A stretch of DNA of 43,599 nucleotides from Spongiactinospora sp. TRM90649 (GTDB taxonomy: Bacteria; Actinomycetota; Actinomycetes; Streptosporangiales; Streptosporangiaceae), in assembly GCF_029382225.1 (NCBI RefSeq), contig NZ_JARLTC010000053.1, forward strand, positions 1-43,599, read 5' to 3'. Both the position numbers and the translations under genes were made by a program. Numbering within the stretch: position 1 is the first letter of the stretch; each line of letters starts with the position of its first letter. Positions 1-7,778 of this stretch are shown here, in pieces. The notes beneath the pieces are model-generated. The model was not told the origin of the DNA, did not search any database, and saw only the letters and a program-made list of their open reading frames with translations.

Positions 1-141
1 CCGGGAAACCGGCGGAAGACAGGCCCCGAGCCCTACCGTCAGGAGACGCCACCGCGCCAGTTCCCGACCCTACATCCCTGTCGGTGGGGGCCTGATCACG
101 TTGTGATCGCGGTTCGCCCGGAGGGCCAGTGACGCAAGAGA

Positions 142-193
142 GCCCCTGGTAGATGGGTTGATCGACCAAGAACAATCCAACTGAACCAGGGGC
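142..193. repeat. Inverted repeat just upstream of the IS5-like transposase start
   Basis: The arms GCCCCTGG (142-149) and CCAGGGGC (186-193) are perfectly complementary, and the inner flanks pair partly. The right arm ends 4 nt before the GTG start at 198. In a transcript entering from outside, the hairpin would cover the initiation region, as known for some insertion sequences. A second small dyad (GATCAC/GTGATC, 94-108) lies further upstream. No complete terminal repeats of an IS could be fixed, because the right end of the element is missing. Confidence 0.45.
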
Positions 194-197
194 CCAG

Positions 198-545
198 GTG
201 CTGTTCTACCGTGCCGCCGTCGATTTGTCCTCCCACTCCCTCAACTACGTGGCCGGGATCATCCGGCGGCACCGCAAGGCGATCCGCTCGCCATGGCGAC
301 GGCTCAACCCCGGCAGACAAGCCCTGCTGGTCCTGGTCCACCTGCGTAAAGGCGAGACCTTCCACATGGCCGGCGCGGGATTCGGCGTGTCGACGACGAC
401 CGCATGGCGGCACGTGGAGGAGACGGTGACACTGCTGTCGACGCGTTCCCCCAAGTTCAGACAGGCCGTGAGCAGGGCCCGCGAGGACGGACTGCACCAC
501 CTGGTTCTGGACGGCACGCTGATCCGCACCGACCGTAAGGGTCAT
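198..545 (+). pseudogene. IS5-family transposase, N-terminal fragment
   Basis: The reading frame opens with a GTG at 198 and encodes about 115 residues typical of the N-terminal part of actinobacterial IS5-like DDE transposases: an HTH region with the conserved stretch NPGRQALLVLVHLRKGETF, then VSTTTAWRHVEET and LVLDGTLIRTDR. The LDGTLI segment carries the first catalytic aspartate. Homology stops about ten residues later, near 545, and the frame runs on into unrelated sequence to a stop at 626. The other two catalytic acidic residues are therefore absent, and the copy cannot transpose by itself. Family assignment is from recognised sequence pattern; the exact breakpoint is approximate. Confidence 0.8.
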
Positions 546-558
546 TATCTGGGCCGTC

Positions 559-629
559 CGGTTATGCGGGGTCGGCTGCGGGGTGGCTGGTCGGCGGGGC
601 CGCGGCGGCCGAGAACGCCGTCATAACCG
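559..629. repeat. 8-bp perfect inverted repeat between two element fragments
   Basis: CGGTTATG (559-566) and CATAACCG (622-629) flank 55 bp of GC-rich sequence lying between the transposase fragment and the recombinase fragment. It could be a remnant element end or a recombinase-binding dyad, but the length is small enough to be chance. Confidence 0.25.
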
Positions 630-674
630 AGGGCATGGCTCGTCTTCTTCGTGAGTCCGACGAAGGAGGCAGAC

Positions 675-1391
675 ATGGCGATTGATCGGTATCCGGCTCG
701 GGTGTCGGGTCCGCTGGCGTCGCACGTGGCGGTGTTCCGGGCCGAGGTGGTCCGGTGGGGATACACGCCGCGGGTCGCGCAGGACAACGCGTATGTGATG
801 GCGCATCTGAGTCGCTGGATGGAGTCGTAGGGTCTGGGCCCTGCGGAGCTGGACGAGCGGCAGTTGGAGCGGTTCGTCGCGGTGCGTCGGGCTGGCGGCT
901 CCCGCCGGTGGCTGACAATCCGGTCGTTGCGGAAGCAGTTGGCGTACCTGCGGGAGGCCAGGGTGATCCCGGAGGCCGGACCGGTGGAGAACCTCTGCCC
1001 GGTCGAGTTGGCGCTGCGGCCTTATCTCCTCTACCTGCTGCAAGAACGCCGGTTGGCGGAGAGGACTGCCCGTCAGCGCGTGGACGTGGCTCGCGGGGTC
1101 TTGCGGACCTTGATGGCCGGGGACGAGCTGCGGTGGGAGGGGCTGGATTCCGCCGCGGTCATCGCGTTCATCACCGCGGAGTCGAGGCGGTATTCGGCCT
1201 CGTCGATGAAGGTCACGACGAGTTCGGTGCGGACGTTGCTGCGTTTCCTGTTCGTCAGCGGGACCGTGGATCGGGACTTGGCTGACGCCGTGCCCTCGGT
1301 CGCCAGCTGGCAGATGAGCGCATTGCCCAGGGGCGTGGACACCGACACGGTGAACGCCATGCTGGCCGCCTGCGATCAGGCGACCAAGGTC
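675..1391 (+). pseudogene. Tyrosine recombinase/integrase, internal amber codon and lost catalytic domain
   Basis: An ATG at 675 follows a strong ribosome binding site (AAGGAGG, 663-669). The frame begins MAIDRYPARVSGPLASHV and matches the N-terminal, core-binding (SAM-like) half of actinobacterial site-specific integrases, including GLGPAELDERQLERFVA, RSLRKQLAYLREA and SSVRTLLRFLFVSG. A TAG at 828-830 (codon 52, after SRWMES) interrupts it; the same frame then continues with good homology for about 185 codons to LAACDQATKVG near 1391. The next segment in the family begins the catalytic domain with the R-H-R-Y residues; here it is replaced by the 3' part of an opposing gene. Both defects point to a dead copy. 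Confidence 0.75.
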
Positions 1392-2150
1392 GGGTGCCGG
1401 GCACGTCGCCAGGGAAAGGTGGTCGATCCGGAACCAGGTCGGGCTGTTGGAGGTGTGCAGGATGCTGGTGCCGTTGCGGAGCAGCCGCCGCGAGGTGCTC
1501 AGGTACGCGGCGCGGGCGTCGTCGATGTCGCCTTGTTCCCAGAAGTAGTCACGGCGGGTCTTCGTCAGCGCGATCCAGTCGGTGGGGTCGAAGTCCCAGG
1601 TGGTCGAACCGTAGGAGGCGCGGTCCCAATAGTCGGCCGCCAGGCCGAATCGGTTGATGAGAGTGTTGCGCAGCGTGGCGCGCTGGGCGGGGGTGTCAGG
1701 GTCATGGTCGGTGGGGAAGGTCAGCAGGACCTTCACTCGCTGGTTCTTCTTGTTGGTCTGCGGGCTGCCCCGCTGGGGGCCGTGGAAGAAGCGGGGCGCG
1801 CCCCGCGCGGACGGATCGTTGGGGTCCGGCCACGGCAACACCTGAAACTCCCCGCCGTCGGCGGTGAAACCGCCGGTCTCCACGATGATCGGCCCGGTCT
1901 CGGTGTGCTCACCGGCCACCACCAGCAGCCGCGTCGCCGACGCTTCGACCACCAGGGCGCGCTCGCCCCCGATGGCGACGAGGTTGTCGTCACGGTCCGG
2001 GGCGAACTCCGAACCGGTGATCTCGATGAGCGTGCCCGGCCAGCCTTCCCGGGGCGCCACGTCGTACACCTTCGGCGCGGCGGCGCCGGCGGTGACCAGG
2101 TCCCAGCGGATATAGGGCTCTGATCGCCACGAGTGACTCGCGTCTGACAT
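1391..2150 (-). pseudogene. TIG/IPT-domain protein with metallopeptidase-like segment, 3' truncated
   Basis: The preferred start is the ATG at 2150 (MSDASHSW), preceded by a purine-rich GAGGCGG; an upstream in-frame ATG at 2189 is less likely. Residues about 27-105 look like one IPT/TIG beta-sandwich (PKVYDVAPREGWPGTLIEI, then GGERALVVEA and TGPIIVETGG). Residues about 135-205 (VKVLLTFPTDHD, YWDRASYGSTTWDF, DWIAL) resemble the N-terminal part of M6-like secreted metallopeptidases, where a phrase like 'WD.ASYG' is common; no HExxH motif is present before the break. Around 1391 coding similarity ends and the sequence becomes the tail of the recombinase fragment in antisense, so the remaining minus-strand frame to 621 is meaningless. 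No signal peptide is visible. The product, if made, would be non-native. Confidence 0.6.
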
Positions 2151-2403
2151 GGAACCGCCTCGGTTCGAGCAGATGATCGCTCTTGCCATGGTCTCCGCCG
2201 GGTATGGCGGCGGCGCGAAGGCGCGTGGAGAGTTCGCCCGGTTCCGGTGAGGGTTTGGCGGGCTATCTTCCGGCGACCCCGCCCGACCTGACCGACGCCC
2301 AACGGGGACCGTGACGGCCGCGCCTTCGTCGTGGTCCGGGGCGACGCCGGGGGAGGCCCGGTTCCCGGGCGGGGGACGGGATGCCGGGGGGTGCGGGGTT
2401 GGA

Positions 2404-2409
2404 TAGCGT
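2404..2409 (+). promoter_or_regulatory. -10-like hexamer suggesting a leaderless DUF72 transcript
   Basis: TAGCGT fits the actinobacterial TANNNT -10 element and ends 6 nt before the ATG at 2416. There is no convincing Shine-Dalgarno sequence, only a G run. That spacing is what a transcript beginning at the start codon would show. Confidence 0.35.
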
Positions 2410-2415
2410 CGGGGG

Positions 2416-3273
2416 ATGCGGCTTCATGTGGGATGCGCGATGTGGACTCACACTCCCTGGCAGGGGCGCTTCCTGGCGCATCCGCTGCCTCCGGCGGAGC
2501 GGTTGCGCGCGTACGCCTCGTGGTGCGACGCCGTCGAGGGCAACACCACCTTCTACGCGACTCCGGCCAGGAGCACGGTGGAGACCTGGGCGCGGCAGAC
2601 CGGTGAGGACTTCAGGTTCGTGGTCAAGCTGCCGAAGACGATCACGCATGAGCGCCGCCTGTCCGGGATCGACGAGGAGCTGTCCGCCTTCCTGGGGGCG
2701 ATCGAGCCGCTGGGGCCGAGGGTGCACGCGCTGTGGGTGCAGTTGCCCGGATCGTTCGGGCCGGGAGACCTCGGGGCGCTGGCCGCTTTCCTGCGCCGGT
2801 TGCCGGAGTCGTACAGGTACGCGGTGGAGGTCCGTGACCGGGCGTTCTTCGGCGACGCGTCGGGCGTCGCGGCCGGACGGCTGGAGCGCGTGCTGGGCGC
2901 CGCCGGGGCGGAGTGGATCACCTTCGACACCACCACGCTCTTTCGCACCCCGCCGACCAGCGACGCCGAGCGCGACGCGTGGACCAAGAAGCCGAGGGTG
3001 CCCCGCCGCACGGTCGCGCTGACCGACCGGCCGATCGTCCGCTACCTGGGACGCGACGCCACCGACCTCACCGTGGAGGGGTGGCGGCACTGGGTCGACG
3101 TGGTGGCCGGGTGGCTGCGTGAGGGCCGGTCGCCAACCGTGTTCGTGCACACGCCGGACAACGCCGAGGCGCTGCCGCTCGCCCGCCGCTTCCACGACGA
3201 GGTGCGGGCGCTGGTGCCGGAGGTCAAGCCGCTGCCCGATCCGGAGCCCGCCGAGCCGCTGACTCTCTTCTGA
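2416..3273 (+). CDS. DUF72 (YecE-like) family protein
   Basis: The 285-residue protein starts MRLHVGCAMWTH and shows the hallmarks of the DUF72 TIM-barrel family: the opening VGCAMW strand, EGNTTFYATP (about residues 42-51), FRFVVKLPKTITHERRL, HALWVQLPGSFGP, and a late FVHTPDNAEALPLARRF. Length matches the family. The biochemical role of DUF72 proteins is not firmly established, so no reaction is assigned. The start is chosen because the barrel's first strand begins immediately after it. It is a single-gene unit between the decayed region and the terpene synthase. Confidence 0.9.
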   Translation: MRLHVGCAMWTHTPWQGRFLAHPLPPAERLRAYASWCDAVEGNTTFYATPARSTVETWARQTGEDFRFVVKLPKTITHERRLSGIDEELSAFLGAIEPLGPRVHALWVQLPGSFGPGDLGALAAFLRRLPESYRYAVEVRDRAFFGDASGVAAGRLERVLGAAGAEWITFDTTTLFRTPPTSDAERDAWTKKPRVPRRTVALTDRPIVRYLGRDATDLTVEGWRHWVDVVAGWLREGRSPTVFVHTPDNAEALPLARRFHDEVRALVPEVKPLPDPEPAEPLTLF

Positions 3274-3289
3274 GGTACCGAATTCCTTC

Positions 3290-3318
3290 TTGCGGAATCC
3301 GGCTTACCCTCTCATTAT
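3290..3318 (+). promoter_or_regulatory. Candidate promoter of the terpene synthase
   Basis: TTGCGG (3290-3295) and CATTAT (3313-3318) are separated by 17 bp, a housekeeping-sigma arrangement, in a locally AT-richer 140-bp gap. It lies about 94 bp upstream of the proposed start at 3412. Confidence 0.3.
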
Positions 3319-3411
3319 GGGCTGAGAAGAAATACGCCTGACATAGCGTGACAAGCTAATTTGTTGGGTGTCTAGGGGGCAATTTGGCGTGCCCGCACGC
3401 CCGGTGAGGGA

Positions 3412-4527
3412 GTGACGAAATTGGTCGTCAGCCACAGCCGAGGCGGGCCCGCGCCATCGCGGATCTTCCCGTTCGGTACCCGGGTCCACGTGCGTGAGAT
3501 CGACCGCATGCTCAGCTCCTCGTGGCATCCGCTGACCCCGAAGTGGGACGCCTTCGCCGAGGATTGGACCGAGGAACTGCTGGGCGAGCTGTCCGGCGGC
3601 GATCGCGCGATCCTGGAGACGACCCTGCGGGACGGGATCTGGTGGGCCTGCGTCTGCTATCCGGCCGCCGACGACACCCGGATGCACGATGTCGCGCGCG
3701 CGGCGGTGGCCCATATCGTCCTTGACGACTGTATTTACACGAGCTACCTGACCGACGGCCGGATGGACGAACTGCTCGCCGATTTCGCCGCCGCCGTCAA
3801 CGACCCGGAAGAGGAGCGGAGCACGTTCATCGGCCGCTTCATGGCGAGCGCCTGGCGCGCGATGTGCCCGCGGATGCCGGACGGCCTGCGGGACCGGCTC
3901 GCCGCCGCCACGAACGCCTATGTCCGCAGCACCGCCGTCGAGGTGGAGGCCCGCGCCTCGGGCGAGACCTTCACCCGCGACGAGTACATGGCGATGCGTG
4001 AGGGGAGCATGGCCGCCGACGTGGTGCACTACCTGGGCGAGTACTCGATCGACATCGACATGTCGGCCGACATGGAGCGCCTGCCCGAGCTGTTCGCCCA
4101 GGTGCGCCGGGTCGGCTGCGCCCACTTCGCCTATGTCAACGACCTGCTCACCTTCCGCAAGGAGTACTGCGACGGCGGCGACTTCCAGCACTCGCTGGTC
4201 TACACCGCCGTCACGGACGACGGCCTGACCCTCCAGCAGTCCGTGGACCGCCTGTGCGACCTGATCGAGAAGACCGAGCGCCGCTACCGCGACCTCACCG
4301 AGCGGATCCTCGCGGCGACCGAAGGCGAGCAGCGCGAGCGGATGCGCGTCTACCTGCGGCAGGTCGAGCGCGGGCTGGCGGGGTCGCTCGACTACTCCCA
4401 GGTCGGCTCCCGGTACCACGGCCAGGGGTTCTCCCGGCTGGAGGGCTTCCGGTTCGTGCCGTCGCGGACCACCGGATGGCTGGAACTCAGCCCCGGCAAG
4501 AGCGTCTTCCACGACGCGCCGGTCTGA
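3412..4527 (+). CDS. Class I terpene synthase (cyclase) family protein
   Basis: This 371-residue protein belongs to the bacterial class I terpene cyclases, which ionise a prenyl diphosphate (often farnesyl diphosphate) with Mg2+ and cyclise the cation. The Mg-binding NSE motif is intact as NDLLTFRKE (243-251). A candidate diphosphate-sensor arginine is R196, about 47 residues upstream, and an RY pair (334-335) is near the C-terminus. The aspartate-rich motif is DDCIY (105-109): the two leading Asp are present, but the usual acidic residue at the fifth position is Tyr. The N-terminal region (RIFPFGTRV...WHPLTPKWDAF) fits the family. The GTG at 3412 is the best in-frame start, although its GAGGG is very close; the internal ATG encoding M33 is an alternative. 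The product cannot be predicted from the sequence. Confidence 0.88.
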   Translation: MTKLVVSHSRGGPAPSRIFPFGTRVHVREIDRMLSSSWHPLTPKWDAFAEDWTEELLGELSGGDRAILETTLRDGIWWACVCYPAADDTRMHDVARAAVAHIVLDDCIYTSYLTDGRMDELLADFAAAVNDPEEERSTFIGRFMASAWRAMCPRMPDGLRDRLAAATNAYVRSTAVEVEARASGETFTRDEYMAMREGSMAADVVHYLGEYSIDIDMSADMERLPELFAQVRRVGCAHFAYVNDLLTFRKEYCDGGDFQHSLVYTAVTDDGLTLQQSVDRLCDLIEKTERRYRDLTERILAATEGEQRERMRVYLRQVERGLAGSLDYSQVGSRYHGQGFSRLEGFRFVPSRTTGWLELSPGKSVFHDAPV

Positions 4528-4603
4528 TCGCGGCGCGTCGGCCCGTTCGGCTACGAAGCGTGCGAAGCGGGCGTCGTCGTCCAAGGGTGCCCCTTCTCCG
4601 GTG

Positions 4604-5104
4604 TCACCCCCCAGACGCCTCGGCGGCCGGAACCGTTGAAGTGCGCGACCGCCACCAGGCGAACGCCATCAGCACGGGCACGGCGAGCACCAGCAGCAGG
4701 TGCACGGAGTAGGGCCCGTAAACGGGCATTTCGCCTATCGCCGGGTAGGGCACGAGGAAGCCGGCGGCCATGGCCAGGACGGTCGTGGCCAGCGGCGCGA
4801 ACCAGAGGAAGCGCTGGGACAGGGTGGGGGCGAGGATCATCCGGAGCAGCAGCGCCGCCATGAACAGCAGGGACGAAAGCTGATGCAGGTCCGGGACCAG
4901 TGCGCCACCTGTCGTGTCGAACCGTATGCGCAGCTCGGCCTCGTAGGCCGGGTCCATCGGCACGCTCCGTAGCGGCTCGTAGGAGCCGTTGTAGACGACG
5001 TACCCGTCCGGTGCGTAGACGAACTCAAGCAGGCCGCCGGTGACCAGGGCGATCGTGAATAAGAGGATCAGCGTGACGTTGACAAAAAGCAAGAATCGCC
5101 GCAT
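4604..5104 (-). CDS. Miniature cytochrome-b-like four-helix membrane protein
   Basis: A 166-residue integral membrane protein starting MRRFLLFVNV. Four hydrophobic segments lie at about 5-28, 70-92, 99-120 and 132-151. Their order and loops resemble the N-terminal four-helix domain of cytochrome b/b6: FVYAPDGY after helix A, PDLHQLSS opening helix B, FLWFAPLATTVLAMAAGFLVPY as helix C, SVHLLLVLAVP opening helix D. H74 and H135 align by eye with the ligands of one heme (His86/His187 in cytochrome b6). The positions of the second pair hold R88 and a non-His residue. It lies 41 bp downstream of the aldo-keto reductase on the same strand, so the two may be cotranscribed, and it converges on the terpene synthase. 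The cytochrome relationship is my inference from pattern, not a database match; a generic membrane protein remains possible. Confidence 0.6.
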   Translation of the reverse strand: MRRFLLFVNVTLILLFTIALVTGGLLEFVYAPDGYVVYNGSYEPLRSVPMDPAYEAELRIRFDTTGGALVPDLHQLSSLLFMAALLLRMILAPTLSQRFLWFAPLATTVLAMAAGFLVPYPAIGEMPVYGPYSVHLLLVLAVPVLMAFAWWRSRTSTVPAAEASGG

Positions 5105-5145
5105 ACGGCATAGTTCACCATGATCTTCCGCCGCAGGCGGGCAGG

Positions 5146-5970
5146 TCAGCCGAAGGCGTCGGGATCCGGACCGAGGCGCTTGCCGGTTTCGAGGGCGGTG
5201 ATGGCCGCCATGTCCTCCGCGGACAGCTCGAAGTCGAAGACGTCGATGTTGCCCCGGATGCGGGCGGGCGTCACCGACTTGGGGATCACGATGTCGCCGA
5301 GCTGGACGTGCCAGCGCAGCACGACCTGGGCGGGTGACTTGCCGTGCCGTTCGGCGATGGCGGCCACGGCCGGGTCCTTGAGCACCTTGCCCTGGGCGAG
5401 CGGGCTCCACGCCTCGGTGGCGATGCCGTGCTCGGCGTGGAACGCGCGCAGCCCGGCCTGCTGGAGCAGCGGGTGCAGCTCGATCTGGTTCACCGCGGGC
5501 ACGGTGTCGCTCCGCTCGATCAGCCTGGTCAGGTGCGCGGGCTGGAAGTTGGAGACGCCGATCGCCCGGACGCGCCGCTCGCCGAGCAGCCGCTCCAGGG
5601 CGCGCCAGGTGTCCAGGTAGAGGTCCTTGCCGGGCGCGGGCCAGTGGATCAGGTAGAGGTCCAGGACGTCGAGGCCGAGCGCGGTCACCGAGGCGTCGAA
5701 GGCGCGTAGCGCCGCGTCGTATCCCTGGTCGGTGTTCCACAGCTTGGTGGTGACGAACACGTCCTCGCGCGGCACCCCGGAGGCTGCCAGCCCCCTGCCG
5801 ACGTCGGCCTCGTTGCCGTAGGCGGCGGCGGTGTCGACGCTGCGGTAACCGGCGTCCAGGGCCGCGACGACCACCTCGGACGTCGTCTCCGAGGGCACCT
5901 GGAAGACGCCGAGACCGAGTTGCGGGATGGTGACCCCGTTGTTCAGCGTCACATGGGGTACGCCGGTCAT
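5146..5970 (-). CDS. Aldo-keto reductase, 2,5-diketo-D-gluconate-reductase-like
   Basis: This 274-residue cytosolic NADPH-dependent carbonyl reductase has the complete AKR tetrad: D46 and Y51 (SVDTAAAYGNE), K76 (VTTKLWN) and H109 (LYLIHWP). The family signatures GVSNFQPAHL and the cofactor-binding IPKSVTPARIRGN near the C-terminus are also intact. I start it at 5970 (MTGVPHVTLNNG) because GGAGGA sits 5-6 nt upstream; an in-frame ATG at 5994 would add eight residues without a good ribosome binding site. The physiological substrate is unknown. It may share a transcript with the cytochrome-b-like gene 41 bp downstream. Confidence 0.92.
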   Translation of the reverse strand: MTGVPHVTLNNGVTIPQLGLGVFQVPSETTSEVVVAALDAGYRSVDTAAAYGNEADVGRGLAASGVPREDVFVTTKLWNTDQGYDAALRAFDASVTALGLDVLDLYLIHWPAPGKDLYLDTWRALERLLGERRVRAIGVSNFQPAHLTRLIERSDTVPAVNQIELHPLLQQAGLRAFHAEHGIATEAWSPLAQGKVLKDPAVAAIAERHGKSPAQVVLRWHVQLGDIVIPKSVTPARIRGNIDVFDFELSAEDMAAITALETGKRLGPDPDAFG

Positions 5971-6043
5971 GTTCTCCTCCACAGCCACGCTCATGGGGGA
6001 GACGCCGTCATCCTTCCCAAAGGAGACGGCGTTGACCCGTGGG

Positions 6044-6074
6044 AGGTCCTCCCGCCGGTGCGGCGGGAGGACCT
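6044..6074 (-). terminator. Strong hairpin after the MFS gene
   Basis: A perfect 13-bp stem, AGGTCCTCCCGCC (6044-6056) with GGCGGGAGGACCT (6062-6074), closes a 5-nt loop, starting 9 nt past the MFS stop codon. No U-tract follows, which is usual for actinobacterial terminators. Confidence 0.7.
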
Positions 6075-6083
6075 GGGGACGGG

Positions 6084-7664
6084 TCAGTGGCTGCCGGCGG
6101 CGGCGCGCTCCTTGGCCAGCCGCTCCTCGCCGGACAGCGTGTTGAGCGGCTTCTCCTTGATGAAGAGCACGGCCAGCAGAGCCAGGGCGGTGAGCGGGAC
6201 GCCGATCAGGAACAGCTCGGCGGTGCCCGTGGCGTACACGTCCTGGATGATCGCCTTCACCGGTGCGGGCAGCGTGGCGATGTTCGGCACGGCCGCCGTC
6301 TCGCCCGACCCGGTGCCCGGCAGCATCGGCAGCCGCTCGGCCATCAGGTCGGTGATGCGGGTGGCGAGCACCGCGCCCAGCGCGCTGACGCCGACCGCGC
6401 CGCCCATGCTGCGGAAGAAGGTGAGCACCGAGGTGGTGACGCCCAGCTCGCTCGCGGGCACGTCGTTCTGCGCGGCCAGCACCAGGTTCTGCATGAGCAT
6501 GCCGACGCCGATGCCGAGGACGGCCATGTAGACCATCAGCACCGGGACGCCGGTCTCCCCGCCGATCGTGCTGAGCAGGCCCATCCCGGCCAGCATGATC
6601 ACGCCGCCCGCGACCAGGAAGCCCTTCCAGCGGCCCCACTTGGTGATGAGCTGCCCGGCCACCGTGGAGGAGACCAGCAGGCCGAACACCATCGGCAGGC
6701 TCATCAGGCCCGCGACGGTCGGCGACTTGCCCAGCGCGATCTGGAAGTACTGCGAGAGGAAGACGGTGCCGCCGAACATGGCCACGCCGACCAGCACGCT
6801 CGCCACGGTGGCCAGGGTGACCGTCCGGTTCCTGAACAGGCTGAGCGGGATGATCGGCTCGGCCGCCCGCGACTCCACGAACAGCGCCAGCGCCAGCACC
6901 GCCAGGCCGCCGCCGACCAGGCCGACGGTCCACAGCGAGGCCCACTCGAACTGGTGCCCGGCCAGCGACGACCAGATCAGCAGTGTGCTCACGCCGACGG
7001 TGATCAGGAACGCGCCCAGGTAGTCCACCTTGACCTGCTTGCGCTCCACGGGCAGCTTCAGCGTCCGCTGCAGCAGCACGATCGCGATGAGTGTGAACGG
7101 CACGCCGATCAGGAAGCACCAGCGCCAGCCGAGCCAGGAGGTGTCCACGAGCACGCCGCCGATGAGCGGGCCCGCGACGGTGCCGACGCCGAACACGGCG
7201 CCGAAGATCCCGGCGTAACGGCCCAGCTCACGCGGCGGGATCATGGCGGCCATCACGATCATGGCGAGGGCCGACATGCCGCCCGCGCCGACGCCCTGCA
7301 CGACGCGGCTGACGATCAGGATCTCCACGTTGGGCGTCAGGCCCGCGATCAGCGAACCGGCCACGAAGAGGCTCAGGGAGAGCTGGATGAGCAGTTTCTT
7401 GCTGTAGAGGTCGGCCATCTTGCCCCAGATCGGGACCGTGGCGGTCATGGCCAGCAGCTCGGCGGTGACGATCCAGGTGTAGACGGTCTGCGAGCCGTGC
7501 AGGTCGGCGATGATCGTCGGCAGTGCGTTGGCCACGATGGTCGAGGCCAGGATGGACACGAACATGCCCACCATCAGCCCGGACAGTGCCTGGAGGACCT
7601 TTCTCCGGGGGATGGGACCGGTGGCGGCGTCCGCTTGACCGGGTTGGGCGTCAGTGGTCGTCAT
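6084..7664 (-). CDS. MFS transporter, DHA2/EmrB-QacA type (14 helices)
   Basis: The 526-residue protein is a drug:H+ antiporter of the 14-helix DHA2 group. Visible signatures are the loop 2-3 motif (WGKMADLYSKK), motif C in helix 5 (GAVFGVGTVAGPLIGG, about 145-160) and the GWRWCFLIGVP segment after it. The first 20 residues are polar and cytosolic, and a central LDxT-like ASTIVANALPTI occurs in helix 1. The ribosome binding site GAAGGA precedes the ATG. A TetR regulator lies 114 bp upstream on the same strand, a common arrangement for pumps induced by their own substrates. The substrate is unknown. Confidence 0.93.
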   Translation of the reverse strand: MTTTDAQPGQADAATGPIPRRKVLQALSGLMVGMFVSILASTIVANALPTIIADLHGSQTVYTWIVTAELLAMTATVPIWGKMADLYSKKLLIQLSLSLFVAGSLIAGLTPNVEILIVSRVVQGVGAGGMSALAMIVMAAMIPPRELGRYAGIFGAVFGVGTVAGPLIGGVLVDTSWLGWRWCFLIGVPFTLIAIVLLQRTLKLPVERKQVKVDYLGAFLITVGVSTLLIWSSLAGHQFEWASLWTVGLVGGGLAVLALALFVESRAAEPIIPLSLFRNRTVTLATVASVLVGVAMFGGTVFLSQYFQIALGKSPTVAGLMSLPMVFGLLVSSTVAGQLITKWGRWKGFLVAGGVIMLAGMGLLSTIGGETGVPVLMVYMAVLGIGVGMLMQNLVLAAQNDVPASELGVTTSVLTFFRSMGGAVGVSALGAVLATRITDLMAERLPMLPGTGSGETAAVPNIATLPAPVKAIIQDVYATGTAELFLIGVPLTALALLAVLFIKEKPLNTLSGEERLAKERAAAGSH

Positions 7665-7778
7665 TCTTCCTTCTCTTGTCTCTCGGGGCTGTGCGCGCTC
7701 ACGGCAGGGCGCACCCCGGGCCCGTGACCGACGGGCACGGGTGGGTCGGGAGGTCGGAGGTCGGGGAGCCGGGAGCGG

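Noticed and set aside
1..132. Plus-strand frame open from the left edge
   Set aside because: 43 codons with no recognisable pattern and no codon bias; it cannot be told from chance.
621..1390. Minus-strand continuation of the TIG-domain frame
   Set aside because: After about 1391 the frame is merely antisense to the integrase fragment and has no coding character.
6039..7727. Long plus-strand open frame opposite the MFS transporter
   Set aside because: High-GC antisense shadow; its product is His/Gln/Asp-rich with no domain, while the minus strand encodes a clear 14-helix transporter.
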